Shown here: piece after piece, positions 10,201 through 19,200 of the stretch
Layout of the letters: the number at the start of each line of letters is the position of its first letter
Numbering within the stretch: the first letter of the stretch is position 1
Assembly: GCA_001724265.1 (NCBI GenBank)
Contig: MEDY01000074.1
Coordinates: 1 to 64,000, forward strand
Length of the DNA stretch: 64,000 bases
Reading direction: 5' to 3'
From: Rhizaria sp. SCN 62-66
Lineage: Eukaryota > Rhizaria, unplaced
Translations under genes and position numbers: made by a program
Notes under the pieces: model-generated
The model's input: the letters and a program-made list of their open reading frames with translations, nothing else
Told to the model about the DNA's origin: nothing
The model's database searches: none

Positions 10201-11960
10201 AGAACACCACTTGTGCTTGTGCACGTGAGTGCGCGCAGGGATCCTGATTGCTGCGACGGCGTTTGGGGCGCAGGGAGGTGTGCAGCTGACCGCTGCTGCA
10301 AGCGCCGACCAAGCAGCACCATTGGCACGGGCACTTCAGCTGCTGCGGCGGTCGCAGCAGCCGCCGCCGCAGCGCCGTTCATGTCGGCAAAGTTCGACTC
10401 TGAGGGCGACAGTGCCACAAGAGATCTTGACCAGCCAACAGCAGCTGCAACATTGCTGTTTATTGCGGTCTCAACGTTGTACTCGTTGCCACTAGCCGAT
10501 ATGGTCGGTGTCGCGCTTTCAGAGCTGCTACTGGCGCTGTTTTTAGGAGATCTGCAAGGTCTAACATGCGTCCCCTCAGCATTTGCGTCGTCGTCAGTCA
10601 TCCGCATAGCGGCGACAGGCGCCGTTGCCGAGCCGAACGCAGGGCGAGCGGCTGCGCTTGGGCAAGAGCCAAGGCCACCGGCAGGCAACAGAGCCAGCCC
10701 CATGCCACTCAGTGACATTGCTTGCTGCGACAGCGAAGGAGGAGGCAACGAGGCTGGGCCAGCTGTCGTTGGCGTGGCTGTTGCAGCATAGTCAGCTGCG
10801 TTGCCTCCAAGTGCGCCAGCGCCGCTAAACGCTCGCGGCGAGCGCCGAACGCCCCTTGCAGCCAGTAAAGCCGCAGGGTTGCGAGGCGCTATTAAAGCGC
10901 CATCGTTGGGACGTGCTGGCCATTCGATGGTCGGCGCCGCTCCACGCGCCGTCATGCTGGGCCAGTGCTGCTGTTGTTGATGTTGTTGTTGATGATGATA
11001 CGCGGCGCCATACTGTGGAGTAGCGGTGGGCGGTGTGCTGCCCGTTAACGCGGCGTGCGACGGAGCCGGCGGCGGAAACACCCCGTGCCCGAAACCGTAT
11101 CCGTGACTGAGGCCGGGACCCTGGCTGTGGCTCTGTGCGTGGGCGTGGCCAGCTTGACTGTGCACACCGCCTGCCTGTTGCTGTGGCGGTAGCGGCGGGC
11201 GCCCCTGCTGCACATACTGCGCGTGATGTGCTTGATGCGTTGCCGTTGCGGGGCGCGCGCCCGGTGAAGGTTCCGCTGCGTTGCTGTTGCCGCTGCTCTT
11301 GCCTCTCACTGCTCTGCTAGTCGCAGGAGTGCCCGCGCAAGTGCTAGCGCCGCCATTCGCAACCGAGTCAGGAGGCGTGGCAATTGGCGTGGCAAGCGCG
11401 TCCGCATCAGCGTCAGCGTGGGCATCGGTGTCAGTTTTGGGCGATGAGCCCCCTGGTGTGCGGCGGCCGGAGCGCAAAGTCAAGCCGCTGCCTTGCGAGC
11501 CGCTCTGCGGACCGCCGGGCGCAGCGAGACTTACAGCAGGCGCTGTCAACACAAGCGCAGTGGGCGTTGCGCCAAGACTAGGCGCGGGGGCTGCGGTTAC
11601 GTTTGAGGCCGCTGCGGGGCGCAGCTTGGGCGCGGAGAGCGCGCTGGTGACCCCTGCGCTGGCTGCGTGCGGAGTTGGGTCAAGGCCGCCTCGAAAGGAC
11701 TGGCGCACGGGCGTACCATGGTGTTGAGTACCGGATGCGGCTGCAGAAACTGGAGATAGAGATTGCGGCGGATGCAATGCGGAGACGTGTGCGGGGCCAG
11801 GAAGCGCAAAGGCGGGAACGGGGGCCGGTGCGGGCGGCGCGGGCGGGCTGCCACGGGCCCTGGCGCGCGAGTGCGACGACACGGGAGTGGAGAATTCGGC
11901 CGCAAAACAGTGCGGCACGTGGGCAAACAACAAGGGCTTGGCACAAAACAACTTAAACAG
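7242..11960 (-). CDS. Large C2H2 zinc-finger protein, five C-terminal fingers (over 1,569 aa)
   Basis: The frame ends at TGA 7242-7244 and is open to at least 11951. The last 154 residues (7245-7706) carry five tandem C2H2 fingers: CGVC...HARIH, CQHC...HLRMH, CGFC...HERCH, CEVC...HLRTH, then a degenerate last finger whose first Cys pair is only one residue apart (CAC). The linkers are TGEKP-like (TKERPFAC, TGIKPYAC). The remaining 1,400 residues are low complexity: His/Gln tracts, poly-Ala, a Gly/Leu/Met-rich stretch and an acidic NDNEEEEEESDDGVDNN block just before the fingers. This is the layout of a sequence-specific transcription factor with disordered activation regions. No ATG lies in frame before about residue 330. 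An acceptor-like CAG at 11961-11963 suggests that the exon starts at 11960 and that the start codon is in an upstream exon I could not place. No partner can be inferred from the neighbours. Confidence 0.8.
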   Translation of the reverse strand: MFKLFCAKPLLFAHVPHCFAAEFSTPVSSHSRARARGSPPAPPAPAPVPAFALPGPAHVSALHPPQSLSPVSAAASGTQHHGTPVRQSFRGGLDPTPHAASAGVTSALSAPKLRPAAASNVTAAPAPSLGATPTALVLTAPAVSLAAPGGPQSGSQGSGLTLRSGRRTPGGSSPKTDTDAHADADADALATPIATPPDSVANGGASTCAGTPATSRAVRGKSSGNSNAAEPSPGARPATATHQAHHAQYVQQGRPPLPPQQQAGGVHSQAGHAHAQSHSQGPGLSHGYGFGHGVFPPPAPSHAALTGSTPPTATPQYGAAYHHQQQHQQQQHWPSMTARGAAPTIEWPARPNDGALIAPRNPAALLAARGVRRSPRAFSGAGALGGNAADYAATATPTTAGPASLPPPSLSQQAMSLSGMGLALLPAGGLGSCPSAAARPAFGSATAPVAAMRMTDDDANAEGTHVRPCRSPKNSASSSSESATPTISASGNEYNVETAINSNVAAAVGWSRSLVALSPSESNFADMNGAAAAAAATAAAAEVPVPMVLLGRRLQQRSAAHLPAPQTPSQQSGSLRALTCTSTSGVLRRGSSNVSVAAVNAAAAAATAVGQAPMRSIKSGTRTFPTECSVSAVTAIVAPVAGTQSQPLPQPIAQMQDSEALVARPERRRLVWADVVKIEPAPVATESVPVLAQADGPGKSEITLALQSEQQRSQRQHAVGVITVIEPTMAQQPAAQLSTAADSTHAYAHSHTHDYARGNDAAARAHSGVSLHVENSSASSATTLKLPQRASPPGSASGGLGLGLGLGLPSMGLGMPLVGGNSGGIGGLGTLNLGLGIGGMGLGAGLGGGNSGIGGLGGLGGLRNAVQQHALPGLATGDYMSAPTPRAQQQQHQQQHQGRRGGHYGEHGAHAHYQAGSDFQAVHYRSPRNGALQRQHQHQQHDHSGHSHLQQSASTLLGRTDSLDNGHARGPAYNQSHNSFGYGEHVYLPHEQPPAPAGLGRFPRGRSRSDFDGTGASAGVGVRDPYYDATIAHTNSSRALSNGHAHGHSGNCNCGCGEPQSSARHGSYSAVYSNSGAHYANFGYGSGAAGASTSSRMRANDVGFSYSAQTASVFVAAAESAGSVPVLGDDGGSARQHLMLEAPSAAVAAAAAAAAAAATAAHLHGYSQPYRAAQHHYSDQLYSGSSSSGSSAIVSPHASLPAPGQVARTPHHSAVAVSRRAPTAQPRTKALIRKRGAAGPPSATSAAAGATPRLVVGARGSASTALGVKTVSAAAAANARSTGNPDMIAAAVAAAAAAASSGSLQHIKQEDDYSHERVHSHGFLASQPPLGIASLSGSSQASTALPRLPMPGQHHHQQARDVRVKREVGAAADNDNEEEEEESDDGVDNNSAQSAAAVGAAAGASAAAAAAGGRRGAAVECGVCRKQFSSKASLTRHARIHSDDRPYACQHCRKSFARQTDLQRHLRMHNPQRPFECGFCSKRFTTRANARVHERCHTGIKPYACEVCGETFAQVSARNNHLRTHTKERPFACACGKAFGQAATLKAHQQRKCLPECGPVNNVGRHRPYDDE

Positions 11961-12883
11961 CTGCGTTGTTTTCTATGCGTTTTGTTTGTCACTGGCAGCG
12001 CAGCAAGCGAGCCGTTGGCTATGGGGTGTTCAGTCGGGTAAAGGTAGGATTGGGTCGAGAATGTTATGGAGGTGTGTTTACAATATCACACCGTTGTATA
12101 GAAAAATACGCAGCGAAAATGATAATTTAAGAAATAATCAAGTGTGTTTAATGCATTAATTTCCCGATGCATCATAGTTTCATGCCATACAAACTCTGTT
12201 CTTTAGGCGGATCTTGGAACCTAGAGGCTGGACTCGGATCTAGCCGTTGCTTTCGGGTCTTGACTAAGTTGCCCGTGTTCATTGATTAACGCGTTCCATA
12301 TGCGCAAGCAAATTAAATAAACGTTGTATGCAATATAAGATCTTTGTGCTATAGTCTTAACATCGTTTTACGAAGATATTCAAGCTGCTGAGTTTGCTGA
12401 GTGGCGTAGTAAAGTGCTTCATCATGGCACCTCGCACTTGCCCACACACAGCGGCTCTAGATGATGCCGGAATGCAACAGTACACATAGAGGTTGCAAAA
12501 AAACATGTTGATATACTGTCAATATGTTGAGTTGTCTCTGAACAATCAATTCTCGAATTTGTGCTCGTGAGCTTGAGTGGCGAATAGTGATGATGCTGCT
12601 GATGAGCAGTCGTACCTTTCAGGATATCTCATGAGTAACTTCAGATTTTAAGTAACATACTTTTTATAAATCATGAACATCGTACAATCTATAAGGCGCA
12701 CACATTAATATTGAATTTCACAACTTCTTCAAGTCAATATTGCCGGATTCAGACCTTGTTGTCAAGTGACTGTGGGCGAGCGCCTGACCAACCGCGTGCT
12801 GGCCCCGCTCAAGAAGGAGTTCTTGTAGTGCTGACTGCGCTCTTAAGTGATCGTCAAGTCGGACTTAGCAACGTAATTTAGAC
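11961..12883. other. Divergent AT-rich promoter region with one coding-like island
   Basis: Separates the minus zinc-finger gene from the plus EndoG-type gene, so it should carry both promoters and the missing first exon of the zinc-finger gene. A GC-rich island at about 12760-12835 stands out. One plus frame reads VTVGERLTNRVLAPLKKEFL, then TAG, TGC and TGA. It resembles the end of a coding exon but has no visible upstream exon. I cannot tell a relic exon from chance. Confidence 0.35.
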
Positions 12884-14709
12884 ATGTCGTTTGCATCTAA
12901 GTTTGCCTTGAAAATTATTGCTGGTGCAGGTGTCGCTATGTCTGTGGCCGCGCTGCTTCATTCACGCAAATCCCCCAGTACCGAAAGCGATTCCTCGGCT
13001 CGCCCTTCGATCTGGACACGTCTTGCTACTCCTCCATAGGAGCTTCCGGTAGCGGTTCCCCAGACATGGCGTGACCGCATCAACACTGCTGCGTTTGCAT
13101 GGGTACGTACGACACGTGTCTCTTAAAAAAATATCTCTACATTTATCTCTCAGCCAGCCTTTCTTCCTCAAGCCCTCTTGTCGTCTCCATTCCCCCGCTT
13201 TTGTTCTCACACACAGGCTTCATCGTTTGTGGCACACGCCCGCCGCCCGTCAAACCTGCCCCCGCCGCCTGTTGCCCCGCCGCAACCTGCCCCTGAGCCG
13301 AAACTGCTGCAGCCGGCCGAGCTTCTCTGCTTCCCGTCCTCGCCCTACACCACAACACTCACGCCCCTCACGTCAGGCAGCTCGGCCCCCACATCCCAGG
13401 CCGCAGCGCTGCTGCCCGCGCTGCCGCTGCCGACGCTGACGACGACGCTGTCCGCGGGCGAGCAGGCGGTGCGTCTGGCGTCTATCGCGGCCTACGGGCT
13501 GCCGTCGGTGGAGAACGTTGTCGTGCGCAACGGATACATTGCGTCGGCTAACTTCCGCACAAAGGGGCCCAACTGGGTCCTGGAGGACTACAGCGGCAGG
13601 CAGTTTGCTGAGAAGCGCTCTAATGGGCCGTGGGGCCGCAAACAGGTCGAGGAGCGCGACAGCTCGTGGCAGGATGCCGCTGATAACGACGTTTATGGTA
13701 AGCAAACAATTTTCTGAAAGTGCATTTATATACATGGTGATGGTATTTTCTTTGTTTTCTTTTGATTAATACGTGTCTATTGCGATTTAACACTGCATAC
13801 TTTCTTTTAAAGAATATATTTGTTGAATCTTGTGAGTAACTTACAACCATAGCATCCTAACATTTGACTCGTGTTTGTTCGTTTGCAGTGCCCGGCGCGA
13901 AGGTTGACCGCAAGACGATGACATTCCGCGGTGACGCCGCGGTGCCGCCCCCATTCCGCTCTCTGCCGTCCGACTACACGCGCTCCGGCTACGCCCGCGG
14001 CCATCTCGCGCCCGCTGCGTCGCACAGCTACAACGAACTGGACACGTTCGAAACATTCCTGCTGTCGACCAACGTCGTGCCACAGAACAGCGCGATGAAC
14101 AGCGGCGACTGGCTCAAGCTGGAGCGTCTCTCACGCACGCTGTGCCAGCATTTTGCGCAGGTACGCACGGTCACCGGTCCGCTGTATCTGCCGCGCGTGG
14201 ACCCCGCGACTGGCAAGGCGATGATTTGCTACGAGGTCGTCGGCAAGAACGCAGTCGCAGTTCCCACTCACTTGTTCAAGGTGATCTACGTCGAGGACCC
14301 CATGTCGCCTGAAGCGCAGCGCGCGCTGTCGAACGTGCTCTCGCCTGGCATTTTGAGACACATGAACAAGGTCGCCGTCCCCGCCGCAGCGCATGGCGCG
14401 ACGCAGCTCGCGGCCGGTGGCGGTGCGCGCGCGTTGCTGCCTGCACCGACCTCGCCCGTGGCGTCGATGGGCACCGCACTGGTGCCCGCGGCGGGAACGT
14501 CGATCTCAGGCGCTATCAGCAAGGGAGGCGCGGTGGGGACGCGGCAGGTGTACATTGCTGCCTTCGTCATGCCCAATACGGACCAGGGCGTTGACAAGGG
14601 ACTTGCTTCGTACATGGTCCCGCTTGGGGAGCTCGAGAAGTCATCAGGACTCTGTCTGACGCCGCGCACGCTTGCTTCTTCAGTCACTATGACCACAGTC
14701 GAGCAGTGA
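12884..14709 (+). CDS. EndoG/NUC1-type DNA/RNA non-specific endonuclease (506 aa, 3 exons)
   Basis: Exons 12884-13102, 13217-13697 and 13889-14709, joined by introns of 114 and 191 nt (donors GTACGT and GTAAGC, acceptors CAG). Exon 1 starts MSFASKFALKIIAG with a hydrophobic segment at residues about 8-25, fitting the mitochondrial intermembrane-space anchor of EndoG/EXOG nucleases. It contains an in-frame TAG at 13037-13039 (codon 52, context ATPP-X-ELPV). Exon 3 carries the family core: VPGAKVDRKTMTF, then GYARGHLAPA with the catalytic His, then LSTNVVPQNSAMNSGDWLKLE with the metal-binding Asn. The family motif DRGH reads ARGH here. A Pro/Ala-rich insert fills exon 2 and another sits before the end. 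The family degrades DNA and RNA in mitochondrial turnover and cell death; that role is inherited from the family, not shown here. Stop TGA. Confidence 0.85.
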
Positions 14710-15383
14710 GGAACGCTCTTTGACTGACACAAGCGGTCTGGTGACGGCCAACTTCTTCAGTGCATAGGGGCCTGTGACCTTAACATTCTTAATTAATTCT
14801 TGATTTATAGGACTAGCAAATCTATTTATTATAATAATACATCGTTATTTTTCCACTAGCTAGATCCTTCAAGTCAGGACAGTCGCGAATATGCAATTTT
14901 TTTTCGAGTCACAGACTGGCTGACGGCGCTCGGTCTGGGCATGCGACCGTGAGCAGGCGCAAGAAGTTTAGCCGCGAGCCGGTCTGGTGCGCGACTGGGC
15001 AGACAGAAAATCGACCCACAGTATCTCAAGACGATCGCTTTTAGCGTTGTAGTTTTTGTGCAACTATTTTTATGAACGTATATCGTTAGTGCAGCTATTG
15101 GTGTTTCTAGACTGCGGATCCTTCGCTCTAGATGACCTCGGTCAGGGGTCTGGCCCACACTTTCCTGTGGCCGACTTTGCCTATCGACAACGACCCCTCG
15201 CACCCTCGGCCCTGACGTTGTATTGTCCCACAGACAGTCTTCGCAGAAACTACCCATAGTACTACCCCGTGTCTGCTTATTAGATTCTCTCCCGCGTTGA
15301 TCTTCGCTCACCAAGCCCACATTCTTTGCTCCGCCCTCGACTACCTCTCTCGACCGACCCCTCTTTTCCTTCCCGTGCAGAGC
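14710..15383. other. Spacer with 5' UTR of the eL36 gene
   Basis: The left part should be the 3' UTR of the nuclease gene. The last 100 bases before the eL36 start are very pyrimidine-rich (15290-15380), as is usual upstream of highly expressed ribosomal protein genes. They end in an acceptor-like GTGCAG at 15375-15380, four bases before the ATG, so an intron in the 5' UTR is likely. I could not place its donor. Confidence 0.4.
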
Positions 15384-15707
15384 ATGACCAAGGCTGAGGC
15401 TCTCAAGGCCCCTACCGGCATCTCCCGTGGCCTGAACAAGGGCTTCGTGGTTTCCAAGATCGCCGCCAAGAAGACCCCCGTCTCCCAGAAGGGCCGCAAG
15501 ACCCGCTACAACACCATTGTCCGCTCTGTTGTTCGCGACACCGTTGGCTTCACCACCTACGAGCGCCGCATCATGGAGATGCTTAAGGGTGGCGGCTCCA
15601 ACCCCCAGAAGCGTGCTTACAAGTACGCCAAGCAGCGCCTCGGTGCTCACCTCCGCGCCAAGCGTAAGGTCGCCGAGATGGACGGCGTCCTCGCCCGTGC
15701 CAAGTAA
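15384..15707 (+). CDS. RPL36: 60S ribosomal protein eL36 (107 aa)
   Basis: ATG at 15384, stop TAA at 15705-15707. Family signatures are in order: GISRGLNKG near the N-terminus, IVRSVVRDTVGFTTYERR in the middle, the MEMLKGGG segment and KYAKQRLGAHLRAKRKVAEM near the C-terminus. The length matches the usual 100-106 residues. eL36 sits on the surface of the large cytosolic ribosomal subunit. Codon choice is extreme (nearly all C- or G-ending, AAG for Lys, CGC for Arg), as expected for a highly expressed gene. An acceptor-like CAG just before the start suggests a 5' UTR intron. The long minus-strand frame over the same bases is a shadow. Confidence 0.95.
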   Translation: MTKAEALKAPTGISRGLNKGFVVSKIAAKKTPVSQKGRKTRYNTIVRSVVRDTVGFTTYERRIMEMLKGGGSNPQKRAYKYAKQRLGAHLRAKRKVAEMDGVLARAK

Positions 15708-16298
15708 GTGGTTTGCCCCACCTACCTCCGCACTGGTGCGCTGTGGCGTGCGTGACATTTAACGCAGCAGCATTAGCTGCTGTGGTCGCGTCGCCGCAGT
15801 GCTATCGTGAGTTCACCACCATCTTTTCCGATGCTCTCTGTGTGCCTATTTCAGCTGCAAAAGTATCAAAAATACACAAATCATGCTCTATACCCCTCGC
15901 ACATACCCTCGATCCACGCTGGTCAATGCAATGCCAACCTTGTCATGTCTCTGTCATCCGTCGATATAAGTTGAATTACACACGAGGAATGTATTCATGT
16001 TTGCTAGTAGCATCTACATTGTCATTGTTGACACCATTAAACACGATATGCGCACGCGCGCTCTCTTAGAGCGTAACGCATCACAGTGAAGTTAGGATCG
16101 ATTGTTGCTGTACAGACAAGGACATGTACATCGGTAAGAATATCTTTACAAGACGCTGTTTCGATGACAGAGTCTCTCTTTTGAAAGGAATATAGTGATA
16201 TACACTTAAAAATCGCGGATAAAATAATCAATGTTAAAAGAAAACGACATCAAATTCAATCTAAGCTTATCATGAGAAGCACGGCCAGCGGTCAGAAG
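15708..16298. other. Convergent 3' spacer
   Basis: Lies between the stops of the plus eL36 gene and the minus phosphate-transporter gene, so it should hold both 3' UTRs. It becomes strongly AT-rich after about 15840. I see no other gene. Confidence 0.5.
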
Positions 16299-19200
16299 TT
16301 ACGCGCCGACAAGGACGTCCGAGAGGCCTGTGGGAAGGAAGACAACAATAAGCGCATATCCGATGGTGATAATAAGCAGGTATGAGAGCAGCGTGAGCGG
16401 CACACCGTGCTTGATGATGAGCTGCGGCGTCAAATACGGGCTGCCGTTTTCGGCGCGCACGGTGAGAGCGTTGAGGTTGGGGAACGAGGAGAACGGCAGC
16501 GCCATGGCGCCGGAGATGGCGAGCGCGCAGGACAGCGTGAGCAGCACCGGGATCTCGAGCTTGAGGCCGATCTGCACGAGCAGCGGCATGAGGATGATGG
16601 CGCCGACCGTGTGGGAGATGCACGACGTCACCACGAGAATCACGAGCACGACCTGCGCGTACATCAGGAACGGCGGGCCCGCGAGCACGTCGAGAATGCC
16701 ACGCGCGAGGATCTCAAGCAGATGCGAAGACTTGATGACGTCACCGAGAATCGCGCCGCCGCCGATGAGCACGAGCAAGTGCCAGTTAAACGAGTTGAAG
16801 TCGACGGCAGTGAGGATATTGCACGAGAACATGGTAACGAGGTAAATCAGCGACAGCACGGGCATGCCGCCAATCGCGCGCGACACCAGCGGCATAAACG
16901 CGAGTCCCGCAACCGAGAGCACGGTGGACGCAAGCACGATGTAGTGCAGCGTCGACAGAGGCTGCTTGTCGTAGATGACGACGGGAATCTCGTCGACGTC
17001 GTCGGGGCGCTCCACACGTAACAGATACAGCCAGCAGAGCACGGTGCAAACGAGCGAGAAAGGCACGGCGACAACCATCCAGGAGCCGAACGAGACTTCA
17101 ATGCCGACAGCAGCGAGCGCGGACACGGCGAGCACGTTGTGCAGCGAAGCGATGGGCGTCACCATGCCGCCGAAATTGCAGCCGAACGTCAGTCCCAGCA
17201 TCAGCGCGCGGTTGAAGCGTGAGTCCTTGCCGAAGTCTTGCATGATGGGCGCAAGGAACGACACGCAGAGGATCGGTGCAGTGTGATTGTTGAGCCACAT
17301 CGACAAGAACAGACCGAGGAGCATGACACCAAGGATGAAATGCGACGGGTTATGACCCAGACGCGTTTGGAAGTACTCAGCGATGCGCAACTCGAACTGT
17401 GCCTTGCAGAACGCAGCCGAGACGGCGAAACCGAACAGAATGAGCCATGTTGTGTGGTTGAACATATGGCCAGCGACGTAGTGCGAGGCCTCCTTGAGCG
17501 GCAAGATCTCGCCGGAAACGGGATCCACGGCCAGGCGCAGCAGCACGACGAGCACGGGGATGAGCATACCCGTGCAAAAGTACGGGATAGCCTCGGTCAC
17601 CCACATCGAGATTGCAAACACGAGTAGCGCGAGGCACCTAGAGAGCGAAGAGAAAGCAAGACAAATAGTGCGTGTAAGTTAGGAGAACGAATATGAAGAG
17701 ATGAAAGAGAAGGACACTGAATGAAAGAGTTTTAGTTGAGATCGATTTTGACGCACTTGTGAGCCTGCTCGGAGATGAGCCCCGGAGCAACGCGCTTGGG
17801 CGCCTCACTGCGCTTCTTGCTTGTCTTGGGCAGAGGTGCAGTGGTCGCAGTCAAAGTGCCGTTGGGCGCCGCAACAGCGACCATGCCAGCAGGGAACGTT
17901 GTCGCCGTCGTCACATTGCCACTGCCCTTGCCCTTGCCCTTGCCGGCGCCAGAGTCAGCGACCGCGGCGACGGCGTTGTGTGCGGGCGTGACGACAGCCT
18001 TGCCGCCTGCCGCGGCCACAAGCGCGTCGAACGCCTCAGCATCAGCCGCGTCAATGTGCACCGCTGCAGAGCCGTCGACAGCGCCCGAATTCGCCGCATC
18101 AACGCTGTTCTCGCCCTCGTTGTCGTCGTCGTTGTCGCGGTCAGCGGCCTCGAGCAGCGCCTTGGTCGCTGGCGCACCAACCGCGGACCGCTGTTGCGCC
18201 TGCAGCGACGGCATCACAGCGACGACGTCGTCCTTGGCGCTGTGCGGCAACACGAGCGGGAGCCAGAGCACCGCGAAGAACAGCGCGACCGACACCAGCA
18301 CCGGCACAGGCTTGATTGTGCGGAACAGACCGGCCTTGGCGCCGTGTGCGCCGCCCGCGCCTGCGCCGTCCGCGTCAAGCCGCTTGGTCATGACGTGGTT
18401 TTCGATCGCAAAAAGCTTGTCGCGCGCCACGAGCTGGAAGATGTGCGCCGTGATCGCGCGCAAATCATCCTGCATTGCCAGCGGTGATCGGCGTAAATCG
18501 CGCGTCAGCGCCGCCGTCAGCGCGGCGCACACGGCGACCTTGCCGCCAGCGGCCGTCTGCACCTTGGGGGCGTACTTCTCGGCCTTTTTGACGATCTTGC
18601 GCAGCGCCTGCAGATTGAGCTGGCAGAAGAGCCGCAGTTCGCACACGGTCTCGTACATCGCCAGCAGCGCACCGTAGCGCGCCTCGTCCGGCACGTAGTG
18701 CTTGCCGAGTGCGTTGCCACCCCCAGCTCCGGTTGCGCCGTCGCCGTCGTTGCCTCCGTCGCCGTCACCATCCGCGCTGCCACTGCCGCTGCCGTAGCCG
18801 CTGCTGCCGTAGCCGCCGCCGCTGCCATCGCCGCCTGCGCCGTCGAGGTTATTCGCGCCGCCCTCAGTATCCTGTGCCGCAAACCACAGCGGCCGGCGGC
18901 CGTGAGCGTCGTGGGAGGTGGATCCCACACGCTCCATGCCCACGGTCAGTGCGGCTACAGTGCCGCGGTAGAGCCGCACCGCCGTCTCTAGGTCTAGCCG
19001 CACCTGGCGCCAGAACTCCTCGACCAGGGCTTCGTACTGCGCCACGTGCGGGTTCGCGCGCGCCGCCGCGAGGGCGTCGACGGGCTTGACCTCGGCGGCC
19101 GCGATCACGGCCAGCGGCTGCGGCGCGGCAAGCGCGGCCGCGAGCGCGGGCGTCGGGCACCGCAGCAGCGCCGGCGGAGCGGCACCGGCGGCAGACGCTG

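Noticed and set aside
14874-15758. Long minus-strand frame over the eL36 gene
   Set aside because: Antisense shadow of a highly biased conserved gene.
16299-17621. Stand-alone SLC13 permease gene
   Set aside because: It lacks the conserved first residues of the permease; splicing to the SPX frame supplies them.
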